DNA of 64,000 nucleotides, from contig NZ_JARBEA010000004.1 of the NCBI RefSeq assembly GCF_028863945.1, positions 17,240 through 81,239 of the forward strand, read 5' to 3'. The stretch comes from Jeotgalibaca caeni (GTDB taxonomy: Bacteria > Bacillota > Bacilli > Lactobacillales > Aerococcaceae). Under the pieces are notes generated by a model. That model worked only from the letters and a program-made list of their open reading frames with translations. It did not search any database and was not told the origin of the DNA. This document shows positions 1 through 8,738 of this stretch, piece after piece. Numbering within the stretch: the stretch's first letter is position 1; every line of letters starts with the position of its first letter. Both the position numbers and the translations under genes were made by a program.

Positions 1-1
1 T

Positions 2-883
2 TTCAAGTTTTTGGCAAATATGGAAATCGGTGAAAGGCGGAAGCCACAATCAGGTTCCTGTAGTTTTACTTATCAGAAGGAACAAGTAGAGCTTCGAATT
101 TCCACCATCTCAAACTATCTTTATCAAGAATCCATGGTTATCCGTATTCTGCATGCAGAAGCAAATTGGTTAAATCAAGAAATGGAAGTGTTTTTCCGCT
201 CGGATTATCAAGAAATAGAAAGGCTGATGCATTACAAAAGTGGGCTCTTGCTGTTTTCAGGACCAGTCGGCTCAGGAAAGACCACTACGATTTACCACTT
301 GTTGAGGAAGAAGTATGCTGAAGAGTCTATTCAAGTTATAACGATGGAAGATCCGATAGAAATTAAAGAGCCACGGTTTCTCCAAGCAGAAGTGAACGAG
401 AAAGCGGGACTCAGTTATGAGACGTTGATCAAGCAATCGCTCCGGCATCACCCTGATATCTTGGTCATTGGGGAAATACGGGACGAAGAAACGGCAAAAA
501 TGGTTATTCGTAGCGCCTTGACGGGACACCTTGTGCTGGCAACCATACATGCAAAAGAGTGCGTTGGAGTAATCGAGCGGCTGCTGGATTTGAATGTGTC
601 CAGGGAGCAACTGAAGCAATCGCTCATTGGCGTAGTCTCTCAACGACTGATTAACAAAAATTGCGTATTCTGCGAAGGAGCTTGTTCCATATACTGCACA
701 CATTTTCCGATCCATCAGAAGCGGGCTGTTTTGTTTGAAATACTAGCTGAAGAAGAACTGAAGAATGTCTTTTATCAAGATGAAAGGAGGCCGCAACAGC
801 TAAGAATGAACCATAAGTTGCGGAAAGCCTATGGATGTGGCTTTATCACTCAGAAAGATTTTCAAGATCACCAAATCTTCTAG
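2..883 (+). CDS. comGA: Competence type IV pilus ATPase ComGA (5' end outside window)
   Basis: GspE/PilB-family traffic ATPase that powers assembly of the competence pseudopilus at the cytoplasmic face of the membrane. The frame is open from the first bases of the window, so the N-terminal part is missing; the TTG at 11 is not a real start. Counting from that TTG, Walker A GPVGSGKT is at about residues 84-91, the Asp box TMEDPIE at 111-117, Walker B ILVIGEIRDEE at about 150-160 and the His box TGHLVLATIH at 171-180. The C-terminal part has four closely spaced Cys (C-x2-C-x3-C-x3-C), like the metal-binding module of many GspE proteins. The 3' end overlaps comGB by 53 bases, so the two are translated from one mRNA. 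Confidence 0.95.
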   Translation, partial: FKFLANMEIGERRKPQSGSCSFTYQKEQVELRISTISNYLYQESMVIRILHAEANWLNQEMEVFFRSDYQEIERLMHYKSGLLLFSGPVGSGKTTTIYHLLRKKYAEESIQVITMEDPIEIKEPRFLQAEVNEKAGLSYETLIKQSLRHHPDILVIGEIRDEETAKMVIRSALTGHLVLATIHAKECVGVIERLLDLNVSREQLKQSLIGVVSQRLINKNCVFCEGACSIYCTHFPIHQKRAVLFEILAEEELKNVFYQDERRPQQLRMNHKLRKAYGCGFITQKDFQDHQIF

Positions 884-1892
884 GAAATGGGCAATCTTCG
901 TTCAAAGCCAATTTTTACTGCGTTTGGCTGAGTTACTACAGGAAGGCTTTTCCTTATCCGAAGCACTCAAATTTCTGCAAGTAATGATGGGAAAACAAAA
1001 GGAAGATATTCAAGAAATGTTGAAGCAAATGGAAAGAGGAACGGCTTTTCCTTCTACTCTGGAACAACTAGGTTTTTCAAGTCAAATTTTAGTTCAACTT
1101 CATTTGTCGATCATCCATGGAACCTTTAATGAGACCCTTGCATTTTGTGCTGGTTATATTGAAACCAAACACAAACAATGGCAACAATTCAAAAAAGTTG
1201 CTGCCTATCCATGTTTTATGTTGGTACTGACGCTGCTGATGTTATTTGCGGTACGTCGGTTTTTACTTCCAACTTTGCAGTACTCGGTCACATCAGCTAG
1301 CCGAACCACAGAAGTATTAATTTTTGTCTTGACGTACTTACCGTTCATTTTATTAGGCAGTATTTTTTTAGTGAGCAGCATCGTATTCATGATCATGAAC
1401 AAATTGAAAAAGAAAACCGCTTATGAAAGAGCAATCTACTATTGTGGTTTTCCACTAGTCGGGAATTGGGTCCGAGCTTACTATACCTTTTTCTTCAGCA
1501 GAGAATTCGCTTATTTTATCTTAAACGGCCAGTCGATTCATCAGATGATTGAACAAATGAAAGGAGAATATACTAGTGACCTAATGAAAGAATTGGCAGA
1601 AAAGGCAGAGTTATCTCTACGAAAGGGAGATTCGTTTCCTCAGTTCGTCAAAGAATGTCACCTATTCTACCAAGAGATGAGCTGGATTATTTATCACGGT
1701 GAACTCACTAGTCAGTTAGGGTTGAAATTAAAAGTTTACTCTAAAGAGTGCTACCGCCAGCTCATCGCGGATATCGAGAAGAAGTTGAACCTTATTCAGC
1801 CGGTTCTTTTTTTGCTAATCGGTTTACTGATTGTCATCATTTATTTGATTTTGATGTTACCAATGCTTGATATGATGAGAGGAGCTTTTTAA
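831..1892 (+). CDS. comGB: Competence pilus membrane platform protein ComGB
   Basis: GspF/PilC-family inner membrane protein that couples the ComGA ATPase to pseudopilin assembly. At 353 aa it has the usual length. Hydrophobic segments lie near residues 125-150, 165-190 and at the C-terminus (VLFLLIGLLIVIIYLILML), separated by two related cytoplasmic domains as in the T2SSF fold. The ATG at 831 lies inside the end of comGA, and the stop codon abuts the comGC start. Assignment follows from position between the ATPase and the ComGC pseudopilin plus the membrane pattern. Confidence 0.9.
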   Translation: MDVALSLRKIFKITKSSRKWAIFVQSQFLLRLAELLQEGFSLSEALKFLQVMMGKQKEDIQEMLKQMERGTAFPSTLEQLGFSSQILVQLHLSIIHGTFNETLAFCAGYIETKHKQWQQFKKVAAYPCFMLVLTLLMLFAVRRFLLPTLQYSVTSASRTTEVLIFVLTYLPFILLGSIFLVSSIVFMIMNKLKKKTAYERAIYYCGFPLVGNWVRAYYTFFFSREFAYFILNGQSIHQMIEQMKGEYTSDLMKELAEKAELSLRKGDSFPQFVKECHLFYQEMSWIIYHGELTSQLGLKLKVYSKECYRQLIADIEKKLNLIQPVLFLLIGLLIVIIYLILMLPMLDMMRGAF

Positions 1893-2174
1893 ATGAAAAA
1901 GTATCAAAAAGGGTTCACATTAGTAGAAATGTTAATTGTTTTGGTCATTATTTCTGTTTTAAGTTTACTGATTATTCCCAATGTCGCATCCACTAAAGAA
2001 TCTGTTCAAGAGCAAGGAAAGTATGCCCTGAATCAATTAGTTGAAACTCAAACTCAGTTGTATGAATTCGAAGTAGGAGTTGCGGAAGGAGTAACCTTGG
2101 AAATGTTATTGGATGGTCAATACATTACCAAGAAACAATTCGACGAAGCTACCAAATGGGGAATCCCTTATTGA
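1893..2174 (+). CDS. comGC: Major competence pseudopilin ComGC
   Basis: Major subunit of the DNA-uptake pseudopilus. A short basic leader is followed by the class III prepilin signal KGFTLVEMLIVLVIIS, to be cut between G and F by the prepilin peptidase ComC, with the conserved Glu at +5 of the mature protein and a hydrophobic helix to about residue 30. The length of 93 aa fits ComGC. The start ATG directly follows the comGB stop, with AGAGGAGC as ribosome binding site inside the comGB end. The gene ends one base before comGD. Confidence 0.93.
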   Translation: MKKYQKGFTLVEMLIVLVIISVLSLLIIPNVASTKESVQEQGKYALNQLVETQTQLYEFEVGVAEGVTLEMLLDGQYITKKQFDEATKWGIPY

Positions 2175-2175
2175 A

Positions 2176-2616
2176 ATGAAAAAAAGCGGGTTTACGATTG
2201 CAGAATCTTTACTTGTTCTGTTTATAACCACGTTCTTATTCATTCTCAGCAGCAACCTCCAGCAACTTGATTCTAGTCGGTATGAGTTGAAACTTGTAAC
2301 AGATGAATTCTTAGTCCAAATGGAGCATGCGCAGAATTGGGCTATTATTACAGGAGAAGGGGTTAAAGTCGAGGTTCTTCGAACAGTAGAGGGGAATCAA
2401 ATTCAGTTCAAAGTCGAGCGGAGCGGAGATAATTCGATTTTCCATACGATTCAAACACCCGAATCAGTCAGCTTCACAAACTTTGGTCATTTTTGGGTTA
2501 AGAGTGATACAGGGTATGTAGCACCTATGACGATTGAATTCAAAACCAAGCATCAAAAAAAGGTAATTACGTTACAGATGGGGATGGGGCGGCATATTGT
2601 CAAAGATTATGAATAG
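2176..2616 (+). CDS. comGD: Minor competence pseudopilin ComGD
   Basis: Minor pseudopilin (GspH-like) of the competence pilus. The start is placed at the ATG at 2176, giving MKKSGFTIAESLLVLF, a correct type IV prepilin leader; the open frame reaches 63 bases further up but that would put the signal in the interior. Predicted length is 146 aa, with a hydrophobic helix to about residue 28 and a beta-rich remainder. It lies one base after comGC and overlaps comGE by 8 bases. Confidence 0.85.
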   Translation: MKKSGFTIAESLLVLFITTFLFILSSNLQQLDSSRYELKLVTDEFLVQMEHAQNWAIITGEGVKVEVLRTVEGNQIQFKVERSGDNSIFHTIQTPESVSFTNFGHFWVKSDTGYVAPMTIEFKTKHQKKVITLQMGMGRHIVKDYE

Positions 2617-2917
2617 AAAAGGATCGTCCTTATTCGAGAGCTTAGTCGGCATGACGATTATGAGTCTTGTGATCCTAGTACTTCTGCCAATGATGAGTCA
2701 GATGATGGGGAATCTGCTGGAGAAGCGGAACGAAACAGAGGCGTGGCGCTATTGTCAAGATCAGGCAATAGAAGGAGGAGCACTGGAACAGACACGGTTC
2801 ACGAACAAGCAAACCTTCTATTCACAACAATCAAAAGAAGGAAGAGCTATTTCTGTGGAGTTTTATAATGGCTTGGAAAGGGAAGTGATTGGCGTTGAAT
2901 TGCTGGAAGCACAGTAA
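2609..2917 (+). CDS. comGE: Minor competence pseudopilin ComGE
   Basis: Small prepilin-like protein, 102 aa from the ATG at 2609, with leader MNRKGSSLFESLVGMTIMSLVI: a Gly before the cleavage point, Glu at the usual place and a hydrophobic helix. A TTG at 2597 would add four residues. The start overlaps the comGD stop, which indicates translational coupling. Sequence conservation in ComGE is poor, so the name rests on the prepilin signal and on position between comGD and comGF. Confidence 0.75.
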   Translation: MNRKGSSLFESLVGMTIMSLVILVLLPMMSQMMGNLLEKRNETEAWRYCQDQAIEGGALEQTRFTNKQTFYSQQSKEGRAISVEFYNGLEREVIGVELLEAQ

Positions 2918-3350
2918 GAAAAAGGCAGGCTTCACCATTATGGAGAGTTTATTGGCTCTTCTCGTTCATGCCTTAATCTTCATGTTGATTGGCTTTACCT
3001 TACAAACCTTGAATCTGTTCCAACAGAACCTCTATCAAGAGAAGAATATCGAGTGGCACCTCTTTTTGAATCAGATGGAAAAAGACATGGAAGATAAATA
3101 TATAACCTTCCGTGGAAAATCGGAACTTCACTTTATTCAAAAGGATCGTCCCGATAAATATACGTATGTCACATCGGGAGCACAGATCCAACGAAAGAAG
3201 AACGGGACCGGATATACACCCATGCTGATGCAAATAAAAGAAGTAAAGTACGAAGACGGCAAGAATGGAGTCCATGTTCAAGTGGATTTCAAGAATGGAC
3301 AAATCATGAGGGGATATGTTCCAGTTGAAGAAAAACCAAAGAGCGAATAG
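2889..3350 (+). CDS. comGF: Competence minor pseudopilin-like protein ComGF
   Basis: Fifth pseudopilin-like gene of the operon. The N-terminus contains KKKAGFTIMESLLALLVHAL, a prepilin-like signal preceded by a basic stretch, and the rest (to 153 aa) is soluble, as in ComGF. No ATG is available before the signal; the TTG at 2889 or the TTG two codons later must serve, inside the 3' end of comGE (29-base overlap). The 3' end overlaps comGG by 35 bases. Confidence 0.75.
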   Translation: MALNCWKHSKKKAGFTIMESLLALLVHALIFMLIGFTLQTLNLFQQNLYQEKNIEWHLFLNQMEKDMEDKYITFRGKSELHFIQKDRPDKYTYVTSGAQIQRKKNGTGYTPMLMQIKEVKYEDGKNGVHVQVDFKNGQIMRGYVPVEEKPKSE

Positions 3351-3663
3351 GGGAGCAATCCTTCCGGTTGTCATGGTAGTTGTTGTGATTGCTCAACTGA
3401 CCTTGTATGGAATTCAACGTGTATACCAGAGCCAAATGGAGACCTATATTTTACTAAATCATCATTACCAATCACAAACGATAATAGCAATGGCTGAAAA
3501 ATCGTTTCATAACAATTCCGAATTACGTACGTTTACCTTTACAATCGGTACCGTTACGGTTCAAAAAAAAGATAAAGAACATTTCCTATTCAAGAGTTCG
3601 TTGCATTCAGGATACAAAGAGGACAAGATGGTCATAAGCAAACACGACGAAAAGAAAGAATAG
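3316..3663 (+). CDS. comGG: Competence protein ComGG
   Basis: Last gene of the comG operon, 115 aa. After a basic N-terminus (KKNQRANRG) comes a hydrophobic helix AILPVVMVVVVIAQLTLY; ComGG proteins usually lack a perfect prepilin motif and this one lacks the Glu. No homology beyond this can be read by eye, so the assignment rests on position and topology. The gene is followed directly by a strong terminator; the adenine methyltransferase-like gene and ackA that follow comG in many streptococci and enterococci are not here. Confidence 0.7.
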   Translation: MFQLKKNQRANRGAILPVVMVVVVIAQLTLYGIQRVYQSQMETYILLNHHYQSQTIIAMAEKSFHNNSELRTFTFTIGTVTVQKKDKEHFLFKSSLHSGYKEDKMVISKHDEKKE

Positions 3664-3670
3664 GCTAGAA

Positions 3671-3714
3671 GGAAAGATTCAGGCTATAACAAGCCAATGA
3701 ATCTTTCCTTTTTT
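3671..3714 (+). terminator. Intrinsic terminator of the comG operon
   Basis: A perfect 10-bp stem GGAAAGATTC/GAATCTTTCC with an internal GGCT/AGCC pairing is followed by six T residues. It lies 7 bases after the comGG stop and closes the operon. Confidence 0.9.
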
Positions 3715-3777
3715 ATTCCAGATTTATGGAAAGAATGCCACTTGATTTCATATTTCTTTCCCAACAAAAGATTTCTT

Positions 3778-3786
3778 TGCTATAAT
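3778..3786 (+). promoter_or_regulatory. Extended -10 promoter for the pepP-efp group
   Basis: TGCTATAAT is a perfect extended -10 element (TGnTATAAT). No good -35 is seen 17 bases upstream, which is acceptable for extended -10 promoters. It lies about 50 bases before the pepP start codon. Confidence 0.6.
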
Positions 3787-3835
3787 GGGAAAGAATAATT
3801 TTTGAATCGTTAGATGATAGGAAGGAAGTAATAAA

Positions 3836-4897
3836 GTGAGCAGACTTTCAAAACTCCAAGAACTATTAAAAGAAGAAAAATTGGATGCAATCCTGGTAAC
3901 AAGTCCTTACAATCTGCGCTATGTTGCAAATTTTACAGGAACGACTGGGTTAGCTGTAGTAACAACAGAGGAAGCATTTTTTGTCACTGATTTTCGCTAT
4001 ACGCAACAAGCGGCTGACCAAGCGAAAGGATTCGAAATTGTCCGCAATGTCGGACCAATCTTCCAAGAAGTAAAGAAAATTGTTGAAGATAAAAAGATCG
4101 AACAATTAGGTTTTGAAGATTTGTATGTTTCCTTCCGTAGTTATGATGAACTAGAGGGGTTATTGGATTGTGATTTGGTTCCTGTTTCTGGTCTAGTGGA
4201 AGAATTGCGTGAAATTAAGGACGAAGAAGAGATTGCAACCATCCGTAAGGCATGTGAGATTGCTGATGCGGGATTCAAATATATACTGGATTACATTAAG
4301 CCAGGTGTATCTGAAATCGAAGTTGCGAACCGACTTGATTTCTATATGCGTGAACTCGGAGCGACAGGTGTTTCATTTGAAACGATTGTAGCAAGCGGCT
4401 ATCGTTCGGCTATGCCGCACGGGGTTGCAAGCGATAAATTAATTGAGCAAGGCGATTTTGTTACATTAGACTTTGGTTGTTACTACAATGGATATGTTTC
4501 GGATATGACAAGAACGGTGTCCGTTGGTGAGCCAGATCCAAAGTTGAAAGAAATTTACAACATTGTTCTAGAAGCACAATTGAAAGTAAACGAACAAGTA
4601 AAAGCGGGTATGAGTGGAATTGAAGTTGACAGCATTGCTCGTGATCACATTGCCGCAAACGGCTACGGCGAATACTTTGGTCATTCCAATGGTCATGGGA
4701 TTGGTCTGGAAATTCATGAAGGACCCAACACTTCTCAAAAAGCACCGAAAGTCCTTGTTCCAGGTAACGTCATTACCAACGAGCCTGGAATTTACTTAGA
4801 AGGCTTGGGTGGAGTAAGGATTGAAGACGATTTATTAATTACCGAAACTGGAAGTGAAGTACTAACCTTCTCTCCTAAAGAATTGATTATTCTTTAA
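3836..4897 (+). CDS. pepP: Xaa-Pro peptidase, M24 family (YqhT-like)
   Basis: Cytoplasmic metallopeptidase of the M24B (creatinase/aminopeptidase P) fold, expected to release residues next to proline from small peptides. At 353 aa it has the length of YqhT and PepQ-type enzymes. The N-terminal creatinase-like domain covers about residues 1-125. The two-metal ligands are visible in order: Asp in LDFGCYYNGY and SDMTRT, His in GHSNGHGIG, Glu in NEPGIYLE and Glu in VRIEDD. The GTG start at 3836 has GGAAGG upstream. It precedes efp as yqhT does in Bacillus. Whether it prefers X-Pro dipeptides or longer peptides cannot be told from the sequence. Confidence 0.9.
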   Translation: MSRLSKLQELLKEEKLDAILVTSPYNLRYVANFTGTTGLAVVTTEEAFFVTDFRYTQQAADQAKGFEIVRNVGPIFQEVKKIVEDKKIEQLGFEDLYVSFRSYDELEGLLDCDLVPVSGLVEELREIKDEEEIATIRKACEIADAGFKYILDYIKPGVSEIEVANRLDFYMRELGATGVSFETIVASGYRSAMPHGVASDKLIEQGDFVTLDFGCYYNGYVSDMTRTVSVGEPDPKLKEIYNIVLEAQLKVNEQVKAGMSGIEVDSIARDHIAANGYGEYFGHSNGHGIGLEIHEGPNTSQKAPKVLVPGNVITNEPGIYLEGLGGVRIEDDLLITETGSEVLTFSPKELIIL

Positions 4898-4963
4898 TTC
4901 GATAGCTAGTAAGAGCGTTTCTGTGGTAAACTAAAGCAAATGTTAGTCTCAGGAGGAATAATA

Positions 4964-5521
4964 ATGATTTCAGTAAACGATTTTAAAACGGGCCTTACCA
5001 TTGAATTGGACGGCGGACTATGGAAAGTAGTAGACTTCCAACACGTAAAACCAGGTAAAGGTGCTGCTTTTGTTCGTAGTAAATTAAAAAACTTGCGTAC
5101 AGGAGCTGTTCAAGAGAAAACCTTCCGTGCAGGAGAAAAAGTAGGCCGCGCACATATTTCAAATCGTAAGATGCAGTACTTGTACGCTTCTGGCGACGCA
5201 CATGTTTTCATGGATATGGATAACTATGAGCAAGTTGAATTGCCAACTGCTCAAATTTCTGATGAATTGAACTATCTGAAAGAAAACATGGAAGTTCATT
5301 TGATTATGTATGATACAGAAACACTTGGCGTAGATTTGCCAAATACGGTAGTTTTGACTGTTGAAGAAACAGAACCAGGTATCAAAGGGGATACTGCCTC
5401 TGGTGGTTCTAAACCTGCAAAAATGGAAACTGGATTAATGGTAAACGTACCATTCTTTGTTAACGCAGGAGACCAGCTTATCGTGAACACTGGCGATGGC
5501 TCTTATGTTTCCCGTGCGTAA
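4964..5521 (+). CDS. efp: Translation elongation factor P
   Basis: EF-P relieves ribosomes stalled at polyproline stretches. The start is the ATG at 4964 behind a strong AGGAGGA; this gives exactly 185 aa, the standard family length, whereas the upstream ATG at 4940 precedes the ribosome binding site. The KOW-like N-terminal domain contains the modification loop VKPGKGAAF with Lys at position 32, the residue that is modified in many bacteria (5-aminopentanolylated in Bacillus). Two OB domains follow. The upstream Xaa-Pro peptidase and downstream yqhY/nusB keep the Bacillus order. Confidence 0.97.
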   Translation: MISVNDFKTGLTIELDGGLWKVVDFQHVKPGKGAAFVRSKLKNLRTGAVQEKTFRAGEKVGRAHISNRKMQYLYASGDAHVFMDMDNYEQVELPTAQISDELNYLKENMEVHLIMYDTETLGVDLPNTVVLTVEETEPGIKGDTASGGSKPAKMETGLMVNVPFFVNAGDQLIVNTGDGSYVSRA

Positions 5522-5549
5522 GTAGCGTTTTAGAAGAGGAGTGGAGAAT

Positions 5550-5972
5550 ATGGAAGAAACAAATATTCCATTGAAAGATAAAAATACGGCTTTAGGAAAT
5601 ATTGAAATCGCTCCGGAAGTGCTTGAAGTTATTTCTGGTATCGCTGTGAATGAAGTTGATGGTGTCTATGCGATGCGTGGAACATTCAAGAGTGGTGTGA
5701 ATGAGTTGCTTGGACGCTCTTCTCACAATAAAGGGGTACATCTTAATATTGACGAGCATGGTTTGTCTGTAGATGTTTACTGCTACATTAAATACGGCGT
5801 TTCTGTTCCGAAAGTAGCACTTGAAATGCAACAAAAAATAAAGGAACAAATCCTATTTATGAGTGATTTAGAAGTCAACATCGTAAACGTTCATGTAGTC
5901 GGTCTCGTTACCCCACGTGAAATCGAAAAGCATCAAGCAGGATTGGCCAAAGGACTGGAGGAGCAAGAGTGA
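5550..5972 (+). CDS. yqhY: Asp23/Gls24 family envelope-stress protein YqhY
   Basis: Asp23 (DUF322) family, 140 aa. The domain runs from about residue 15 (GNIEIAPEVLEVISGIAVNE) to about 120, ending in the typical VNIVNVHVVGL. In Bacillus the same gene sits between acetyl-CoA carboxylase and nusB and has been connected with control of fatty acid synthesis. The start is the ATG at 5550, because the GTG at 5541 lies within the AGAGGAGTGGAG ribosome binding site. The stop overlaps the nusB start by 4 bases (GTGA). Confidence 0.88.
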   Translation: MEETNIPLKDKNTALGNIEIAPEVLEVISGIAVNEVDGVYAMRGTFKSGVNELLGRSSHNKGVHLNIDEHGLSVDVYCYIKYGVSVPKVALEMQQKIKEQILFMSDLEVNIVNVHVVGLVTPREIEKHQAGLAKGLEEQE

Positions 5973-6409
5973 CTTTTCCACCCTTAAATCGACATCAAGT
6001 GAGAGAGAAAGCTTTGCAAGCTATTTTCCAATTGAAGTTCAACGACGAGTTAGAGCGTGACGAAGCAATTCATGCCGCTATTCTAAGTGAATGGGAAGAT
6101 GCAGAGCCAGGTGAATTGCCGGATGAGCCTTATCTAAGTAGTCTGGTACATGGCGTATTAGATAATCAAGAGGCGATCAATGAAACCATTCGTCCATACC
6201 TGAAAAATTGGACACTTGAGCGGTTGCCAAAAACAGATAGTATTATCTTACAACTAGCAGTCTACGAAATGTGTTTTGCTGAAAATACAGACGTACCACA
6301 AAGAGTCGCGCTTAATGAGGCGATTGAGCTAGCGAAAGAGTACTGTGATGAGAAATCACGTAAATTCATTAATGGTGTTTTATCGAACTTAATGAATACT
6401 CAAGAATAG
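5969..6409 (+). CDS. nusB: Transcription antitermination factor NusB
   Basis: RNA-binding antitermination protein that with NusE (S10) recognises boxA during rRNA transcription. All-helical fold of 146 aa, with the N-terminal R-x-x-A-L-Q-A-I-F-Q-L motif at about residues 11-22 and the C-terminal DVPQRVALNEAIELAKEYC and KFINGVLSNL motifs. The GTG start overlaps the yqhY stop in a GTGA, so the genes are translationally coupled. A terminator follows at once. Confidence 0.95.
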   Translation: MTFPPLNRHQVREKALQAIFQLKFNDELERDEAIHAAILSEWEDAEPGELPDEPYLSSLVHGVLDNQEAINETIRPYLKNWTLERLPKTDSIILQLAVYEMCFAENTDVPQRVALNEAIELAKEYCDEKSRKFINGVLSNLMNTQE

Positions 6410-6417
6410 ACTAGTGA

Positions 6418-6455
6418 AGAGGCGGAGAGACCTAACTCCCGCCTCTTTCTTCTTT
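6418..6455 (+). terminator. Terminator after nusB
   Basis: Stem AGAGGCGG/CCGCCTCT, loop of 13 bases, followed by a T-rich tract (TTCTTCTTT). It separates the efp-nusB group from folD. Confidence 0.8.
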
Positions 6456-6527
6456 CCATACCCACTATTTTAGTTCATTCTTATAATATGGTAGAATAAT
6501 AGAAAATCCAGAGAATGTGGTGAGCAA

Positions 6528-7373
6528 ATGGAAACACAATTACTTGAAGGCAAAAAGCTAGCCAAAAAGATGCAAACAGTGATGGAAACGCGAGTTTCTC
6601 AGTTGAAGGAGAAAGGGCTGACTCCTGGTCTAACAGTTGTTTTGGTCGGTGACGACCCGGCAAGCCAAACCTATGTGCGGAATAAAGAACGACAAGCGAC
6701 AAAAGTAGGAATCAAATCAGAAGTGATCCGTCTAGATGCATCCATTACAGAAGAAGAACTACTTCAAGTGGTTTATCAATTAAATGAAGATAAAACAGTA
6801 CATGGGATTCTCGTGCAACTTCCTTTACCAAGGCATATGAATGAGCAGCGAGTTTTACGAGCCATTGACTACGAAAAAGATGTGGATGGCTTCCATCCGA
6901 TGAACATGGGTAATTTTTTGTTAGGAAATGAAGGAGCACTGCCCTGCACGCCGCTTGGAATTATGACCTTGCTGAAAGAGTATGAAATTGAAATAGAAGG
7001 AAAGAATGCATTAGTGATTGGTCGAAGCAATATTGTCGGTAAACCGATGGCCCTCATGTTGATGAAGGATCATGCGACGATTACGATTGCCCACTCCAGA
7101 ACAAAAAACTTAAAAGAACTAACGAAGCAAGCTGATATCGTCGTAGCTGCGATTGGTCGTGGCCATTTCATTACCGGAGATTTCTTGAAGCCAGGAGCTG
7201 TGGTTGTGGATGTTGGAATGAACCGAGATGAAAATGGCAAGTTAATTGGGGATGTCGATACCGAATCAGCAATGGGAATTGCTAGTTACATCACTCCTGT
7301 TCCAGGTGGGGTAGGACCAATGACCATTACCATGTTATTAGAACAAACAATTCGAAAAGTAGAAGTAGATTGA
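6528..7373 (+). CDS. folD: Methylenetetrahydrofolate dehydrogenase/cyclohydrolase FolD
   Basis: Bifunctional enzyme of one-carbon metabolism that interconverts 5,10-methylene-THF, 5,10-methenyl-THF and 10-formyl-THF with NADP. Length 281 aa is standard. The catalytic Lys is in YVRNKERQA (about residue 53), the folate loop is DVDGFHPMNMG, the NADP site is VIGRSNIVGKPMA and the C-terminal signature is PVPGGVGPMTITML. It opens the folD-xseA-xseB-ispA-tlyA-recN run after the nusB terminator, with a possible weak promoter (TAGAAT at 6492). Confidence 0.97.
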   Translation: METQLLEGKKLAKKMQTVMETRVSQLKEKGLTPGLTVVLVGDDPASQTYVRNKERQATKVGIKSEVIRLDASITEEELLQVVYQLNEDKTVHGILVQLPLPRHMNEQRVLRAIDYEKDVDGFHPMNMGNFLLGNEGALPCTPLGIMTLLKEYEIEIEGKNALVIGRSNIVGKPMALMLMKDHATITIAHSRTKNLKELTKQADIVVAAIGRGHFITGDFLKPGAVVVDVGMNRDENGKLIGDVDTESAMGIASYITPVPGGVGPMTITMLLEQTIRKVEVD

Positions 7374-7382
7374 GGTGAGTCA

Positions 7383-8738
7383 GTGAGCACGCAATATTTA
7401 ACCGTCAGTGCCCTTACAAAATATATTAAACGGAAATTCGACGCTGATCCTTACTTAGAACGGGTTTATTTGACCGGTGAGGTTTCTAACTACCGGAGAA
7501 GGCCAAATCATCAGTATTTCAGCATTAAAGATGACCATGCTGTTATCTCTGCTGTGATGTACCGCCATGAATTCAATCGATTGAAATTCCAGCTACAAGA
7601 TGGAATGAAAATCCTGCTGATTGGTCGCGTTAGTGTCTACGAACCAGGCGGCAATTATAATATTGTGATTGAACATATGGAACCAGATGGAATTGGTGCT
7701 TTGTTCCAAGCCTATACAGAATTAAAGGAGAAGCTGACGAAGGAAGGCCTGTTTTCTTTACCGAAAAAACCCTTGCCTCGTTATCCTAAGAAGATAGCTA
7801 TTGTCACCAGCCCAAGTGGAGCTGTGATTCGAGACATTATGACGACAATTAAACGTCGGTATCCAATTGTACAACTAGAGCTGTATCCAACCGTTGTTCA
7901 AGGAAAAGAATCAGCCGAAAGTATCGTCAAGAATCTGAAGAAGATAAAAAAAGCCGGCGACTATGACCTCGCTATTATTGGTCGAGGCGGTGGTTCCATC
8001 GAAGATTTGTGGTCGTTTAATGAAGAGGCGGTCATACGACAAATCATTGATATGGATATTCCGATTATTTCCTCTGTTGGCCATGAAACGGATACGACCT
8101 TATCAGATTTAGCAGCTGATGTACGAGCAGCCACACCAACGGCTGCTGCAGAACTTTCTGTGCCTGTCTTAGCAGAAGTATTACAAGAAATTAAAATGCG
8201 AGAACAACGATTGTATCAAACCATGCGGAGTAAGCTGGCGTTACGTCAAGAAATGTTGAATCGTTTCATGCGCTCTTATGTCTTCCGTCAGCCGAACAGG
8301 CTGTATGAAGGACATTTAGTTCGTTTGGATCAGTATACATCTCGACTACAGAATAATGTGATGCAAACCGTTCAATCTGCAAATCATCGCCAACATCAGC
8401 TTGCTTTACGACTGCAAAATACAAATCCGATTAATCAAATAAAGGTCTTAAAACGAGATTGGCACCAGTTGGATGAAGATTTGCATCAAAGTATGCAACG
8501 CTATATAGACAGTCAGCAACAATCCCTCCATCATATGATGGAATCTCTAGATTTATTGAGTCCCCTTAAAATTATGGCTCGGGGTTACTCCTATGTTACG
8601 GTTAACGACACGATTCTAACTTCAACAGATGAAGTAGAAGTTGGGCAGGCAGTAAGTATTTATCTAGAAAATGGACAATTAGAAGCACAAATAACAGCCA
8701 AGAAGGAGAAAAACGATGGCAGAAATGAACGTAACTGA
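7383..8738 (+). CDS. xseA: Exodeoxyribonuclease VII large subunit
   Basis: Large subunit of the processive single-strand-specific exonuclease. The N-terminal OB domain (about residues 1-100, including LTGEVSNYRRRPN and YFSIKDD) precedes the catalytic domain with KIAIVTSPSGAVIRDI, IIGRGGGSIEDLWSFNEE and ISSVGHETDTTLSDLAADVRAATPTAAAEL, then a long coiled coil (about 270-400). The GTG start at 7383 follows folD by 9 bases; the 3' end overlaps xseB by 23 bases, as expected for subunits made in ratio. Confidence 0.97.
   Translation: MSTQYLTVSALTKYIKRKFDADPYLERVYLTGEVSNYRRRPNHQYFSIKDDHAVISAVMYRHEFNRLKFQLQDGMKILLIGRVSVYEPGGNYNIVIEHMEPDGIGALFQAYTELKEKLTKEGLFSLPKKPLPRYPKKIAIVTSPSGAVIRDIMTTIKRRYPIVQLELYPTVVQGKESAESIVKNLKKIKKAGDYDLAIIGRGGGSIEDLWSFNEEAVIRQIIDMDIPIISSVGHETDTTLSDLAADVRAATPTAAAELSVPVLAEVLQEIKMREQRLYQTMRSKLALRQEMLNRFMRSYVFRQPNRLYEGHLVRLDQYTSRLQNNVMQTVQSANHRQHQLALRLQNTNPINQIKVLKRDWHQLDEDLHQSMQRYIDSQQQSLHHMMESLDLLSPLKIMARGYSYVTVNDTILTSTDEVEVGQAVSIYLENGQLEAQITAKKEKNDGRNERN

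Noticed and set aside
272..715. Minus-strand open frame opposite comGA
   Set aside because: Shadow of the highly conserved ATPase; no ribosome binding site or recognisable domain.
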